The position numbers and the translations under genes are program-made. Positions 11,543-22,251 of a stretch of DNA of 64,000 nt are shown here, piece after piece (the stretch's first letter is position 1; each line of letters starts with the position of its first letter). This stretch comes from Blastomyces gilchristii SLH14081 (taxonomy: Eukaryota; Ascomycota; Eurotiomycetes; Onygenales; Ajellomycetaceae). The stretch covers positions 267,542-331,541 of the forward strand of contig NW_003101649.1 of assembly GCF_000003855.2 (NCBI RefSeq), read 5' to 3'. A model generated the notes under the pieces. It was not told the origin of the DNA. It saw only the letters and a list, made by a program, of their open reading frames with translations, and ran no database searches.

Positions 11543-12081
11543 TGTAATGAAACTGAAGTGATGACTAGTCAGTAGCATTATATAGAGATAGTTATTTAAG
11601 AAGCTGTATAAATAAGCTTGACTATCTTGCTTGAATAGTGAGCTTATAAACTACAGAATTATTGTGAGAATATCACAGATATAATACTTAGTATACTAAG
11701 AAGATTATATAAGAAATGCAGTAACTCTTGTATATATTTCTGTAGAAGAAAAGTGAATCACTGACTTCTTTAAGAAGAAGTCAGCATCTAGCTATTCTAT
11801 ATAGATAATGAGTGAATACTCTTCTCTCATTTCATGAGTGAGAATAGCTTGAGTAATACCTCAGCAGTGTCTCACTATTAAGAAAGAGTAATCTGCTAAC
11901 CTTGTACAGAAGCGGGGTTCTCATATTCATCAATCAGATCTTCCTATTATATATCTGAATGATGTCATAGAGTGATTGGAAACTGGTTCAAACAGTCTGC
12001 GGGATGAATGGAATCATCCGCAAGGAAGCAATAGGCCGTGTAGAACCGCAACAGGGCCTTGACGCGGCTGTGAGCGTGACA
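11543..12081 (-). repeat. 5' LTR of F2
   Basis: Partner of 4179-4722. Its outer about 170 bases retain CG/GG/CC (for example GCGGGATGAATGGAATCATCCGC), whereas the inner part is AT-shifted. In element orientation it begins TGTCACGC and ends TTACA. Confidence 0.82.
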
Positions 12082-14058
12082 GATAATCATAGATCATAAG
12101 AATCTCAAGCATTTCACAATCACTCACAAGCTTACTGAATGTCAGATATAATGATCTGAGCTATTAAGCTGTTTTCATTTCACTATACACTATTGCCTCA
12201 GCAGTCAGAACTTGATGACAGATATTCTCTTATAATAAGAGCAAGATATGCCTTCTGATGTAATAGACACTTATTGAATGAACTGAGAACATCAACTCTT
12301 AGATCTGAAGATATTAGTTGATCAAGATGAAATAACTTATAATATTATATATACTTCTCTGATTAGAATACTCTCTCTTCAAACTGTCACTGACACTGAC
12401 ATTGATATCTCAACTTCTCTCATACTGAATGAACTGTGACACATAACAGCCTGAGCTGATGAACTTCTCCAGGTTCTCACTGAAGCAGTATAATAAGAAG
12501 CATCTCAATTTCCTTCAAAACTACATATCAAGACTGACATCTCAGAATGTTTAATTGATGATAATAATACTCTGTAATTTCACAAATAATATTAAGTCTC
12601 TCAGTCTGAACCTCTATGCATCTGAATAATGTAAGAGATACATGATTTATATATGACTGATTATCTGAGTTGTGAACAACTGTATTAAATAATCTCTCAA
12701 GAATTCTACTGATCTGAGATATTAAACAGCATCAGATACTTTGTCTGAAACTGCAATTATTATTTCTCTATCACTTTATGAAGAGATTGTAGAAAAGGCC
12801 TGCTGAAACTGCTCAATGTCTCTGATAGAATTTGATAAGATATGATAATTAACTTCAATGTTGATCTCTCTGAGAGCAAGAGTTGTAGAAATATTCTGGT
12901 TATTATGAACTGATTAAGTAAAGATGAAATCTTAGAATCTTGTTATAAGATGAATACTGAACAAGTTACTGAAGCCTTTCTACAGAGCTCATTCTATTGA
13001 ATGTATGAATTACTGAGATCTATAGTATCAGATCAGAGCAGTCAATTCATGAGCACTCTCTGAACAAGAATCTGTCAAGTTCTCAAGATTATATACTGTT
13101 TATCAACTGGCTATCACTCTGAGATCAATGATGTATCAGAATGAATAATTCAGACTGTAAAGAATTATCTTCATAAGTTCTACAATCACTTATAAGATGA
13201 TTGATATGATCTTCTTCTACACACAGAGATCACTATCAATGATTGAGATGCTATCTTAACAGGTGTAAGCTCATTCTTTCTTATACACAGTTATCATATT
13301 ATCTTTATAAGTTCTGCAATTACTTATAAGATGATTGACATGATCTTCTTCTATATACAGAGATTGCTATCAATAGTTGAGATGCTGTTTTAACAGATGT
13401 AAGCCTGTTCTTTCATACATATGAATATCATATGAAAGTGTTAAATCTTCTAGAGATCACACAGTTTACACTGAACTCTCACAGTCTAATTCAGATCACT
13501 GATAATATAGTAATAAAGCTCTGAGACATCTGTAACTGAACAGAAGCCTTTATGACAAGTGTTAAACAAGATTAAGAGAACTGAATCAATGTTCACTGAG
13601 ACTCTGCTGAGCAATATAAGATAGAAGATCTGATATGATTGAATCTTAAGAATATAGAGATCACACACTCATCTCACACACTGAATTACTGTCATATAAA
13701 GTATAAAGTGATAGAAGTTCTAGACAGTCATAACTACTGTCTTGACACATTATCAAAGATTTATAATATCTTTCATACATACTTACTTCACTGCATTATC
13801 ACTGATTCATTCTCTTCTCAACTGACTTCTGACTGACAGCTGCCAGAGATCATAGAAGAAGATAATGAACTTGAATGAGAGATTGAAGATATTCTTGATA
13901 AGAGATTTCACAGCTGCAGCTGACAATATCTTATGAAATGAGTCAGCTATGATCACCTGACCTGAACTCTAAGCTCTGTGTTATCTGAGATAGCAGCTCT
14001 TAATCAATGAGAACTACATGCCTGTGACTCTATATCACTTCTGAAAAGAGAGGACTAA
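12082..14058 (+). pseudogene. G1 pol, second part: RNase H end, integrase, C-terminal chromodomain
   Basis: After F2 the RNase H continues with ITDHKN-like and FHYT-like sequence (about 12087-12240). The integrase follows, with recognisable stretches such as LRSIVSDQSSQFMSTL, YCLSTGYHSEINDVSE and IIQTVKNYL (about 12980-13170). The C-terminus (about 13850-13990) has a chromodomain-like segment, EIEDILDKRFHSCS*QYLMK*VSYDHLT, in which Trp positions are TGA. The chromodomain places G1 in the chromovirus branch of Ty3/gypsy, where it directs insertion to marked chromatin. A 134-bp tandem duplication (13169-13436) disrupts the integrase in this copy only. Confidence 0.82.
13169..13436 (+). repeat. 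134-bp tandem duplication in G1 integrase
   Basis: The segment starting CTTCATAAGTTCTACAAT at 13169 repeats starting CTTTATAAGTTCTGCAAT at 13303, each running to the CATATTAT/CATATGAAA stretch. G2 (36283 onward) and G3 (34976 onward) have one copy. The unit length of about 134 is not a multiple of three. The two units differ by several C/T and G/A changes, so duplication preceded at least some of the mutation. Confidence 0.8.
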
Positions 14059-14329
14059 TGTGGCAGGCTGCACCTGGTCAATCATATAGACTATTTCATT
14101 ACACTTCATAGATTCTATTAAAAGCTTCAATTCTCAGTCACTGATTCTCAGTTAAAAAACCTATGAAATTTCTATTCTTTCACTCTGAAGCTTTACTATG
14201 TATGTGTATAAATATTCACTCTGATCATCAATTTCTGCACTTTCTCTTTCTTTCCTTCTCTAACATTTTTCACTTTTGTATTATAAGACCTATATATTAT
14301 ACTAATCTATTCGGCGGAGGCTTCTTACA
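14059..14329 (+). repeat. 3' LTR of G1
   Basis: It is 271 bp, begins TGTGGCAGGC and ends TTCTTACA. An unmutated patch CGGCGGAGG sits near the outer end. Against the 5' LTR the changes are nearly all C/T or G/A transitions at CpG, CpC and some CpA sites. Confidence 0.88.
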
Positions 14330-14334
14330 CACTG

Positions 14335-15422
14335 ATTGTAATCACTTATAATAGTTTACTTTAATTAAGAAACTCTTACAGTAGCAGATTCACTGAGCTT
14401 AGAAACTGAGTAAGTTCTGATTCAGGATAGAGTATATTAAGAAAACTAAGAACTGAGTGAATACACTCTCTCACAGATCTGACTATGTTAAGAAGATGAG
14501 AGTGATAAATATAGAGAGATTAGAGAAGACAGAAAAGCTTCACAGAATACTTAAACTGAGTGTTACAAAGAAATTAACTGAAGAGTCTCTCAATTCTCTG
14601 TAAGAGAAGAGAGAAGAGAGAGAAGAGAAGTCTGTATAACTTCTCTTTATAATACTAAGAGTTAATACTCTGAGAATCTTTATAAGAATTCTCAGACAAA
14701 GCATCTATAATCTGAAGAGTTAACAGACTTTAAGAAGCACTGTGAAAGATCTGATATAAAAGAAAACAGAGTATAACTCTTTATAAGATCATGTATTCAG
14801 ATTATCAGAACTATAGCTGAAGAATGAATATACTCAGTATATTTAAAAGCTGCTTATAGCAGAGATAAATGCTGCGGAAATAAAGAATTGATGAGACTTA
14901 AATACTCTCTTATAAAGCGAGAGCGGAATTTATAAACTCTTCTCTAGTAAGTTATTTTATAAATACTAGAACTTATGAGTTGCTTACGAGAAAATACTTC
15001 TGACTAAAGATATGAGAGTTTGTAAAGAAAATAGTAAAGTCTTACACTATTTATCAGAATTCACAGATACTGTGATTGAGACTATATAAAGAACTTACTC
15101 CTCTACTCATTCTGCAGCAATCTGAAGAATAGCTAGAAATAAAAACTCTTGTAAGTCTCTCTGAAAGTAAGAATATATATAATATTCTTCTCAACAGTGT
15201 ACCGATGCTAATAGTTCATCTTATTAAGATAACACACTTTATACTTACTTAGAAGAATTTAAAGTCAAAGATTTTAATTTATATCATCATCTGCAATATA
15301 ATCTAATTACATGAGTTATCTTTATATTATTTAAGATAGAGAATCAATCTTCACAGAGAAGTTCTAATCTGATCTGAAAACTATACTGAAGATCTTATAA
15401 GATTTAAGTATGACTTTTCATC
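14335..15422 (+). other. Internal region of element X (first part), nothing coding recognised
   Basis: About 1.1 kb between G1 and E3. It is AT-rich with a purine-rich AGAGAAGAGAG run near 14600 and a few residual CG sites (14876, 14919). All frames are closed by stops, and no transposon domain or RNA gene was recognised. By nesting it belongs to element X. Confidence 0.5.
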
Positions 15423-15427
15423 AGTAG

Positions 15428-15611
15428 TGTGATTCAAAGGTTGCTTGAACCAGTGTATGATTACAGGCGTACGCCGGCTTCTTATATATATTATATTAAA
15501 TTAATTAGTAGCCGCTATGGCCTCTTCACATTCATAAGCATATTCAGAAGTGTAAGTATGTTCAGAAGCAGCTGTGTTATTATTCAGCAGTTATATATTC
15601 TTTCAAATTAC
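15428..15611 (-). repeat. 3' LTR of E3
   Basis: It matches 42890-43073. Unmutated islands CAGGCGTACGCCGGC (about 15466-15480) and GCCGCTATGGCC (about 15511-15522) survive, while the end nearest the internal region reads TTTCAAATTAC against TCCCGAATCAC in the partner. Confidence 0.85.
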
Positions 15612-17998
15612 ATTCTCTCTCATCAGATTCAGTTACACTCACATGATCATGATATACACTCTAGCTTCATGCAGATTAGCGTGTCACTAGTGCTTGTGAT
15701 AGTGTAGTCTATTTCTGATTCAGCTAGTATTCTGTGTATACTCTTATAAAGAAACTTTCACTATATTATATTACTTATTCACTAACTTTTTTCATTTTTC
15801 AACTATCTTCTTCATTATCATCATCATTGAATGTTATCATCTCATTCAAGATTTCTATCTCTTCTTCTATTCAATATCTTCTATCAGTTCATTTATCATA
15901 TTGTATGTATTTCTGACAATAGTCTCTCATTCTCATAACAAGTGTTATTGAAGTGCTCATATCAGGCAGTTCATTAGCAGTAAGTGTAACACATTGTAAA
16001 ATGTGATCAGAACTTGTTTTTCTTCTAACAATCATCAGAATGTACTATTATGAATGACACATCTTCTTCATCTTCTTATACACTCTTAATCTTCTTTTTT
16101 CAGCAGGCATCTGATCATATTTCCTGATCATTTTATATGAACACAAATGCTGATATATTTGTTTTAATTCGCGTAGAATCTTCACACATTGACAGATTCA
16201 CATTCATCAATGATCAGAATCTCAATGTTGAATTATTGATTGAGAACTTGAGAGATATGATAATGAAGAAATTGTCTGTGTTATATGTGACTGAGTCTTC
16301 TGCATTTCTCTCTGTTCTCTCTGTGTTTCTTTCTCTGTCACTCTCTCTCAATCTTTTATACCTGTCTCTGTGTTCAGTTCTCCCGCTCCTGCTACCCCTG
16401 TTCTTATAATTCTCACTTCTACTCTCACTACTTCTGCTCTTTCTGTCTCTGCTGCTTCTGTCTTTGTTATCAGCTCTTCTCATTTCAAGAAGATGTTGTA
16501 TAGACTTGATACACTATATTTCTCAGTGCATACACTCTCACTCTTGTTACTAATCTCTAAAACAATTTATTATATGAAGACTGCATGTAATATAACTATC
16601 TGAAGCTCAGTCACAGACACTGATTATTATATTCATTTCAAGTATTTATAATGAAGTAATTATTTATTCATACTGAAGAATCACTTCTCTTCTCAACAGT
16701 GTTGAGATTATAAGTCTTTTCTTTTTTCATCTTTTCTTTCTAATACATATTTTTCTGTTCTTAGAGGAAATTATTATAAGTTTTATTATATATAAAGTTA
16801 TGATGTTCATAGATATCAAGAAACTTTTTACAACTATAAAGTTCAATATCACAGAGATATTCACTCTGATGAATTTCTTTGAGATAATAGATCTGTATCA
16901 GTCTATTCTCTAATATCTGTCATTTAACTTCATAATGCAGACAAAAGATATCTGTGTTTTCAACAATAAGAATGCAGATATTATACTGTTTTACATTCAC
17001 AGATATGAGGCTTGTATATCTTATATAAGATACTATTATGAGAATGAGCTGTTTATATACTGTGTTCTGCTTTCTACATTTCTCTGCATTTCTCTCTCTC
17101 TATCTGAGAAGCCTCATGTGTGTTGTAATTGTATATACAATTCTAAGACTAGTGAGTGTTCATTTAATAACTGTTCTCATCTCTGATTTTGCAGTTTTTA
17201 TATATTAACAATGATTCTTAGTTGCTCTGATGTCAGAGAACATTTTAATCAAAGATAATACTACTGTCAAGACTACTCTCTTTCATTCTCAAGCTTCTCT
17301 CAGCACTTTCTCTTCCTTCTCTGTGAGAAAGATTATACATATACTAGATTATAAGCATTCAGTTCTGAGTGACTTCTACTGTTATTTGTCTGATTCTATA
17401 CTTACTCTCTCTTCTGTTTCTTCTGTCTTCACTCTCTCTGTTCTGACTTCTGATTCTGCAGATCTCATACTCTTCTTCAATTTTTCTATACACATGCATA
17501 CACATTTCTATATTGACATTTCAGTCAATCTTGTGATAAACAATATTAATGTTATATATAGAGTGATAGAGAAATCAGAGATGTGTGAAGCATTGTTATA
17601 AGAGTGACTTATAACTCTCAAATCTCTTGCAGATCTCAAGTTTTGAAATTTTCTTTGTTTTTAACATTTTTCAGATGACATGATGTTGAAAATAGATTAA
17701 ATATATAATGTATAAAAATGAATAAAGTATATATGATAATATTTGTCTTTTACAGTTAACTCTTACAGTTGATGATCAATTCATTATCTCTTGTCATTTC
17801 TTACACTCTGTCTTTGTCTGCTAGTCACTACTCTTATACAATCTCTATATGATACAGTGTTCAGTAACTAGATTCAGCAGCTTTCATCTCTTATGATTCT
17901 GTCTCATGCATTATACTGTCTCTCTTCACTCACTCAGACTACTACAGTGAACAGCTCATTGAAACTAATCTTACTTAATCTCTGAGTGTTATCAGAGG
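15612..17998 (-). other. E3 3' region beyond integrase, open on both strands, function unknown
   Basis: About 2.4 kb lie between the E3 integrase (cut off by G2) and the 3' LTR. On the minus strand 16483-16214 gives an Arg/Ser/Glu-rich stretch (RADNKDRSSRDRKSRSSE). On the plus strand frames at 16935-17186 (ending HVCCNCIYNSKTSECSFNNC, a possible Cys cluster) and 17230-17601 (Ser/Leu-rich) stay open. Polypyrimidine tracts ending in CAG occur before two of these plus-strand frames. I cannot tell whether this is a 3' accessory ORF of E3, an antisense ORF or a captured fragment. No family was recognised. Confidence 0.35.
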
Positions 17999-18003
17999 TT
18001 AAG

Positions 18004-18323
18004 TGTAACAGGCTGCGGCTGATCAATTATATAGACTATTTCATTACACTTCACAGATTTCTACCGCTCCGATTCTCGGTCACTGATTCTTGACTGAAAA
18101 TCTACAGAATTTCTATTCTTCTGCTCTGAAGCTTCATCATGTACAAAAATCCCTATTCTTTCACCCTGAAGTTTTATCATGTACATTACTATGTACATGT
18201 ATAAATATTCACTCTGATTATTGATTCTCATACTTTCTCTTTCTTTTCTTCTCTAATGTTTTTCACTTTGTTATATAAGATCTATAAATATAATACTGAT
18301 CTATTCAGTGTGAATCTCTTACA
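18004..18323 (+). repeat. 5' LTR of G2
   Basis: It begins TGTAACAGGC and ends CTCTTACA. It contains two copies of a block with TTTCTATTCTTC.GCTCTGAAGCTTCATCATGTAC, the second at about 18147-18180. G1 has one copy. Confidence 0.88.
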
Positions 18324-18761
18324 CTTGAAAAATATTCATTGTCTTCTCATTAGAAATAATTATTTATCAAGAAGATATCTGAACATGTAATAATACATAA
18401 GAAAGAGAAATAATCAGTTAAAAGCAGATACTAAGTTCTCAGATAGAAGCTTACTTGTCAGTCACTCTGACTCTGTAATAAGATCTTACAAGAGAATGTT
18501 AGTGAAAGACTCAAGAGTTCTGACATCTCAGACATATGAGATATTTATATAATTACACTTCTTCAGATTTCATAGATATTACATATTCAATAAATAATAT
18601 AATCATGTCTAATGATAATATAAAAGAACTCTTAAACATGAATATAGAAGTGATATTACAGTGACTCTGAGTAATGTTGAAATTACAACAGTAATAGATA
18701 GCTAATATGCATATAACTTAATAACTTTAATACAAGGAAATTCAATAATTAACTTAATAAG
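18324..18761 (+). other. G2 leader upstream of gag
   Basis: Collinear with 503-1000 of G1 and 30649-31100 of G3. AT-rich with no coding signal. LINE copy 1 inserted at its right end. Confidence 0.6.
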
Positions 18762-18773
18762 AAACTTATACAA

Positions 18774-18855
18774 TGCCAGTGTGACTCAGTTGATAAGACT
18801 GGTAATCAAGGCTGCACACATTAGAGATGTGTGGGTTTGAATCCCACTGCTGGCA
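18774..18855 (+). promoter_or_regulatory. tRNA-like unit at the LINE 5' end
   Basis: The acceptor-like pair TGCCAGT/GCTGGCA encloses an A box (TGACTCAGTTGATAAGAC), a hairpin (CACACAT...ATGTGTG) and a T-arm with B box (GTGGG TTTGAAT CCCAC). The first T (18774) belongs to the target duplication, so the element proper starts at GCCAGT. LINE copy 2 has the same unit directly inside its own target duplication, so it is part of the LINE and not a nearby tRNA gene. An anticodon cannot be assigned with confidence. Confidence 0.8.
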
Positions 18856-20626
18856 CCTGCCACTTCTTACCCATGAAAGCCCTCATGTAATACAGACTGA
18901 GCCTAATTAGTAAGACTTGATGCAGAATAGAACTCTCTACTGCAAGCCAAGTCACTAGTTAAGTGAGATTCTGTGAACACTCATCAGAGCTGATATAAAG
19001 TGTCAATATCTCACTATTCTACTGTACACTTGTCAAGATTCTAATGATATAGAGTCAAGCCTAATGTAATGATTATACACTACTTAAGCAAGTCTCTAAC
19101 TAGGGCTGTCATCAGAGCCTAGCTCCTCCTTAAAATACAGAGAATGATTTTGAAAATCACCTGACTAGCAGGCCTAGATGCATATCTAGGCTCTAGACAG
19201 GGCATTCTGATAGGCTAGAGTCTGTAAGCTCACTGTCAAGCCCTAATACTGACAGGGAGGACTGCAGTCATCAAGTCTATGATTAGTCTCTAACACAGGG
19301 CAAGGCCATGACAGCTGATTGATAGGCCTATAAGCATCTAATGGGGCCGAGATCAGCAATCAGAAGCTTGGTGTGTACATCATCAAGTGAGCAGTGACAG
19401 TCACTAACTAACACCTCTGGAAATTAGTGACTGGCCTGAGAGAACAGACACAGTGATCGGTTAATTATAGGGGATTAAATGTAATTAGCTTAAGATGCAT
19501 CTTGTGAGTGGCTAGCGCCTGTAGTATGTCAGCAACAGTATTCAATACATAATCACCAGACAATGAGTCAACAGAACAAGTCAACAGCACATCAACAACT
19601 ATGAATTCAGTATATCTCAAGATCTGACTGAGCCTTTGATCCCTGCACAGTGAGATATATTAAATCTAGTTTTAATACCTCAATATTCAATAGATTCTGC
19701 AAGGGATTGAGAATAGCAACACTAGATTTCTATTGAATTTGAGAATTAACTCTATATTGATATAATCATTGACAAAGTCTTCTATTTTAAGATATAAATA
19801 ACCAGTTCCTCTACATCCCGCTGGCAATATTTATATTATTATATAGAAACAGACTTATATTCTCTATAATATCAAGACTCTGAAGAGGGAAAGTCTTGAT
19901 AGAGAATATACAGTAGTGCATATTTTAGCAGTTTCTATCTCATTCTTCTGCAGCAGTTAATGCAAAAAAAAGATCTTAGAAATAGTTTTTTACTTCTCTG
20001 GAAAAAGTAAGGTGTTTTTCTCTGAATTTTATACAATATTCTTACAAAGAATTAAAAACAGAGCTGTTTTCTATCATAATTTCATATTCTTTTAAGTAAG
20101 AATTACTTTTTCAGTGACTGAAGAGCTTTCATTAATACTTAATTCTTTTTTACACTCTTTATTAACTGATTTGAGTTGCATGCTTGTTGTGTGAGAAGAA
20201 TTGAATAATTTAGAATAAAATTGAATAGTTTTAATCAATTTCTCTTCAAAAAATTGATTTATTTTTTGTCAGTTTTTCTCTCAAAAACTGTCATATCATC
20301 TGATTTACTATCAATTGATATCATACTTTTCCTCACTGTATCCCAAGAAAGAGATTGTAAAGATTTTATTAATTTATCTCAAAAATCAATTTTAGTTTAT
20401 TAAATTCTCTTTAAAAATATAACCTAGTTACTGAACTAGTGTGAAAAAAATCAGGTGTTTTATACACAAAAGTCTTTTATTCTTCTTTTGAAATAGCCTA
20501 ACCAACTTTTCAATTGAAAACAGACTTAGAAACCTCTTAATTAAAACAGTCTGACTAACTTTTCAAAAGAGTTCAATACATATCTCAATTGAAACAGTCT
20601 GATCAACTTTTCATTGAGTGAGAATA
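18856..20626 (+). other. 5' UTR of LINE copy 1
   Basis: The first part (to about 19520) is shared with copy 2 and stays GC-richer than the surroundings (CTAGCGCC, GGGGCCGAGATC). A further segment of about 800 bases (about 19523-20328) is absent from copy 2. It contains two inverted repeats: CTCAATATTCAATAGA with TCTATTGAATTTGAG (about 19680-19743), and TATATTCTCTAT with ATAGAGAATATA (about 19857-19911). From about 20330 it is collinear again up to the ORF1 start. Confidence 0.6.
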
Positions 20627-22228
20627 ATGAGTTCAAAAATACACTCAGTTGATGTGGAAAAAGATGCTTTGTCAAATACTATTCCTGAGATTGAAATTCT
20701 GAAGAGAAGAAAGAAAGAAGAAATAGAGAAACAACAAGTTCTTGAAATACAGAAACTTGAAAAAGTAAGCAAGATTCTTGAAAAGCAGTGACTGAGTGAG
20801 ATGAATGAAGAAGTTCTGTTAATTCTTCATACTCAGACTAGACATCTACAGGAGATGATCAAGTTCAAACTTGGAATTTCAAACACAGTTCAAAAAACAT
20901 TGAAAATTCCTAGTACAATCACTGACTTCTTATCTTGTTCTTCTTTCTCATTTTCTACTTCTTCTTCTTCTTTGAATCAGAAGAAAACATATGCTCAAGC
21001 AGCTGAATCTGCTGTCTCTAAACCTGCTATCTCAAAATATGCTCAAAATCCTGAGAAAACTGAGAAGAATAATGCTCATACTTCTATTCATAGAAAAGTG
21101 AAGAAAAAAATGCAAATAAAGAAAAATCTTCAAATCTTCAGAAATAGAAGACTTATTCTCAAATTCTCAAATCAGAATATCTTACAAAGAAACAAGCTAA
21201 ACTCAAATCTCATTTTCAGAATCAGAAATGCAATTAATCAGCAGTTCTTTTCTCAGTTAATGACTGATATTGAAGTTCAAAAATCAGTTATAGCTTCAAT
21301 TGAGTCATTCTTCTTTGAAATCTCTATTATTCTGACTACAATGTCTGAATTCAGTGCAGAATTCCTTATTCAGAATGAGAATCTCTGAAAATCAGCAGTA
21401 GAATCTTTGTTAAACACAATAATTCTATCTGAGAGAGATGAAAAGTGAGACAAATTCATTCTTCATGATATTCTAGTTGAAATTTTTGACTGTGAAGAAG
21501 AAATGCTACTTCTCAAAAATGAATTAGAAGAATATAACTCTATTCAACTGAGAAAAGAGTCTGTATGACTAAATTTAATTAAGTTCAGACAAAGTAGAAG
21601 AAATGCCTCTGTTCTAGTATATACAAAGATACTTGAACAGTCAAAGATCTCTGAAGTAAGAGTAGCAGATTTGAAAATGAGAGTTCATGAATACAAAGAC
21701 TCAGAAATGAATCTCAAAGCTTAAACACAGTGTTCAAACTATCAAAGATATGAATACTTTATAATCTTCTATTTCAGAGACTCAAAATGTGCATTCTGTA
21801 TCAGAGATCACAAAGCTAGTAAGTATAAGTGTGAAACATGCTTAAAAAGACATGAAATATGTCAACACACTCTGCTTAAATGCTCTAATTACAAAGAAAA
21901 ACATGTATCTAGCTTAAAAGAATGTATGTTTACTTCAAGAACTTAAAAGAACTGAAGAAAAGATGAAGCTCAAAACAAATCTAGAACTGAAGAGAATAGT
22001 CAAGTCAGTAAACTTATAACTATAAACTCAAAAAGAAGAAACTCTCAACTATCTAAATCTTTAAACTTCAATTCTTCAGTTAAATATAAACAGAATTTGA
22101 ATCCTTAAACTTCTGTTAAGATTAGAGAATTGAGAAATGACTCTGATAATAAACTAGATATAATGCAAGCAGTTGAGATTTCTACTTTTCAGAATAGTTA
22201 TAATCTACTATCTGATGATAGTAATTAG
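20627..22228 (+). pseudogene. LINE copy 1 ORF1: gag-like nucleic acid-binding protein
   Basis: A 534-codon frame starts at ATG 20627; copy 2 has the equivalent ATG at 59188. The N-terminus is charged and coiled-coil-like (ILKRRKKEEIEKQQVLEIQK), followed by a Ser-rich linker (SSFSFSTSSSSLNQKKTYAQ). The C-terminal third has CCHC-type knuckles around 21727-21900, such as CAFCIRDHKASKYKC and HEICQHTLLKC. It is broken by a few stops, including TGA after ILEKQ and TGA at about 21388. By family it coats the LINE RNA. ORF1 stops at 22226-22228, 23 bases before ORF2. Confidence 0.8.
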
Positions 22229-22251
22229 ATTCTACTCTACTCTCTTTTACT

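Larger units (their letters stand above)
4179..12081 (-). mobile_element. F2: minus-strand Ty3/gypsy element with about 540-bp LTRs
   Basis: LTRs at about 4179-4722 and 11543-12081 bound a gypsy element read on the minus strand: gag with CCHC, protease, RT, RNase H, integrase, then an extra 3' ORF region. The host G1 reading frame is split within RNase H. Flanks GAAAA (4174-4178) and GATAA (12082-12086) are a 5-bp duplication with one difference. The outermost ends (4179-4225 and about 11910-12081) keep CG and GG, while the interior is heavily A/T-shifted. A 100-base assembly gap lies within it. Confidence 0.85.
232..14329 (+). mobile_element. G1: chromodomain Ty3/gypsy element (271-bp LTRs), carrying a SINE and gypsy F2
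   Basis: Identical-length LTRs (232-502 and 14059-14329, 271 bp each) are flanked by perfect 5-bp duplications CACTG (227-231 and 14330-14334). Removing the SINE and F2 leaves about 5.8 kb, close to the nested copies G2 and G3. Domain order is gag with a CCHC knuckle, protease, RT, RNase H, integrase, chromodomain, which is Ty3/gypsy chromovirus order. All reading frames are broken by in-frame stops, mostly TGA. A purine-rich tract (GAAAAGAGAGGA) precedes the 3' LTR as the likely polypurine tract. It inserted 3 bases past the 5' LTR of element X. Confidence 0.9.

Noticed and set aside
19523..20328. Intron lost from LINE copy 2 by retrotransposition
   Set aside because: The segment boundaries are ATGTC...GATAT with no GT-AG alternative after shifting, so a spliced intron is not supported.
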